DNA of 5,886 nucleotides from Lysinibacillus sp. (GTDB lineage: Bacteria; Bacillota; Bacilli; Bacillales_A; Planococcaceae): positions 1 through 5,886 of the forward strand of contig JAAYHP010000632.1 in assembly GCA_012735355.1 (NCBI GenBank). Reading direction: 5' to 3'. Positions 4,675 to 5,886 of the stretch are shown in pieces (positions within the stretch are counted from its first letter, which is position 1; every line of letters begins with the position of its first letter). The notes beneath the pieces were generated by a model. The model was not told where the DNA came from. It searched no databases and saw only the letters and a program-made list of their open reading frames with translations. Made by a program: the position numbers and the translations under genes.

Positions 4675-5886
4675 ATGATTCACACAAAATCAGAAGAAGT
4701 CTATCAAGAAGCATTACAACATATCGTAGGAGGGGTTAATAGTCCTTCTCGTTCATATAAAGCCGTTGGAGGCGGCTCACCCGTTGTTATGGCAAAAGGA
4801 AAAGGGCCATACTTTTGGGATGTGGACGGCAACCGCTACATCGACTATTTAGCAGGATATGGACCAATCATTACTGGATTTGGACACCCTCACATTGCAG
4901 AAGCGATTAAACTAGCAGCTGATACAGGGGTATTATTCGGAACTCCGACGGTACACGAAGTAAAGTTTGCGAATATGTTGAAAGAAGCCATTCCTTCATT
5001 GGATAAAGTCCGCTTCACAAACTCCGGAACAGAAGCGGTCATGACGACTGTTCGCGTAGCTCGCGCCTATACAGGACGAACAAAAATTATTAAATTCGAA
5101 GGATGCTATCACGGTCACTTCGACCAAGTGTTAGTTGCAGCTGGTTCTGGTCCTGCAACGCTCGGTTCTCCGGATTCCGCCGGTGTTCCGAAAAATGTAG
5201 CTACAGAAGTCATTACTGTTCCTTATAACGACACAGAACAATTCCAACTGGCTATGGATAAATGGGGGAATGATATTGCCGCTATTTTAATCGAGCCGAT
5301 TGTTGGAAACTTCGGTATGGTCATGCCAAACCCTGGATTTTTAGAATATGTTCATGAAGTTGCAAAACAATTTGGTGCCCTCACAATATATGATGAAGTT
5401 ATCACCGCTTTCCGTTTCCATTATGGTGCAGCTCAAACGATGCTCGGGTTAACTCCTGATTTAACTGCCATGGGAAAAATTATCGGTGGAGGCTTGCCGA
5501 TCGGTGCATATGGTGGTCGGAAAGAAATTATGGATACCGTTGCTCCATTAGGTCCTGCTTATCAGGCTGGAACAATGGCTGGGAACCCGGCGTCAATGTT
5601 AGCTGGTATTGCTTGTCTTGAAGTGCTACAAACACCTGGAGTTTATGAAGAAATGGATCGCCTTGGTGGAATCCTTGAAAAAGGTATATTAGATGCTGCA
5701 AATAAACACGGTATTACAGTTTCTGTTAACCGTATTAAAGGTGCTCTCTCCGTATACTTTACCGATGAAAAAGTGGAAAATTATAAGCAGGCCGAAAACT
5801 CTGACGGAGAAATGTTTGGACGATTCTTTAAACTAATGCTTTCAAAAGGTATTAACTTAGCTCCTTCTAAATACGAGGCATGGTTC
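4675..5886 (+). CDS. hemL: glutamate-1-semialdehyde 2,1-aminomutase (partial, 3' end cut by window)
   Basis: A PLP enzyme that converts glutamate-1-semialdehyde to 5-aminolevulinate, the start of heme synthesis by the C5 pathway. The 404 residues seen run from the ATG to the window edge without a stop. The usual length is about 430, so roughly 25-30 residues are missing. Motifs: PLP phosphate-binding NSGTEA (116-121), CYHG (144-147), D240 in DEVITAFR that contacts the pyridine nitrogen, and K268 in [17 protein letters not shown], the Schiff-base lysine. The AGTMAGNP motif follows at 298-305. The start follows GGAGG (4663-4667) with a 7-nt spacer. The [15 protein letters not shown] segment and the position beside bcp and perR point to the second paralog, called gsaB in B. 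subtilis, rather than the hemL of the main heme operon. GC content looks higher than in ygxA. Confidence 0.96.
   Translation, partial: MIHTKSEEVYQEALQHIVGGVNSPSRSYKAVGGGSPVVMAKGKGPYFWDVDGNRYIDYLAGYGPIITGFGHPHIAEAIKLAADTGVLFGTPTVHEVKFANMLKEAIPSLDKVRFTNSGTEAVMTTVRVARAYTGRTKIIKFEGCYHGHFDQVLVAAGSGPATLGSPDSAGVPKNVATEVITVPYNDTEQFQLAMDKWGNDIAAILIEPIVGNFGMVMPNPGFLEYVHEVAKQFGALTIYDEVITAFRFHYGAAQTMLGLTPDLTAMGKIIGGGLPIGAYGGRKEIMDTVAPLGPAYQAGTMAGNPASMLAGIACLEVLQTPGVYEEMDRLGGILEKGILDAANKHGITVSVNRIKGALSVYFTDEKVENYKQAENSDGEMFGRFFKLMLSKGINLAPSKYEAWF

Noticed and set aside
1..5886. CRISPR arrays, insertion sequences, tRNA genes, phage or defence genes
   Set aside because: No regularly spaced identical repeats, transposase motifs, tRNA-like cloverleaf sequence or defence-type proteins were seen on either strand.

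Overview
This is a chromosomal segment from a low-GC Gram-positive bacterium of the order Bacillales. The evidence is the strong AGGAGG-type ribosome binding sites, the 16S rRNA 5' end, and a gene set whose order matches the Bacillus subtilis block gsaB - ygaF/bcp - perR - ygzB - ygxA - rrnD (recalled from general knowledge, not searched). The exact genus cannot be fixed. The 16S sequence reads like Bacillaceae or Planococcaceae.

Layout, left to right. Positions 1-133 are the 5' end of a 16S rRNA gene on the minus strand. It is preceded (134-420) by a leader with a boxA-like antitermination sequence, a strong hairpin, and two tandem sigma-A promoters. A minus-strand terminator (about 476-532) separates this from ygxA (724-1596, minus), which encodes a nucleotidyltransferase-like protein of unknown role. 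ygzB (1731-2087, plus) is the only plus-strand gene in the left half. It encodes a small membrane protein with a zinc ribbon and is followed by a terminator that could work in both directions. Positions 2131-2396 hold a broken minus-strand gene remnant: a truncated start plus one frameshift. Next, all on the minus strand, come the peroxide sensor perR (2482-2928) with its own terminator, promoter and PerR box, a D-2-hydroxyacid dehydrogenase (3139-4083), and bcp (4087-4557), a thiol peroxidase. The last two are separated by only 3 nt and look like one operon. Divergent from bcp is hemL/gsaB (4675 to the window end, plus), encoding glutamate-1-semialdehyde aminomutase and cut off by the window end.

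The functional theme of the right half is peroxide stress and heme metabolism. PerR senses H2O2 through bound iron, Bcp removes peroxides, and GsaB makes the tetrapyrrole precursor 5-aminolevulinate. Only perR itself carries a visible PerR box here.

No exotic or clearly new multi-gene system was found. The items most worth a second look are the decayed gene between ygzB and perR, an unusual base in a normally invariant 16S position, a possible antisense promoter with a Fur-like box next to perR, and alternative pairing in the rRNA leader.
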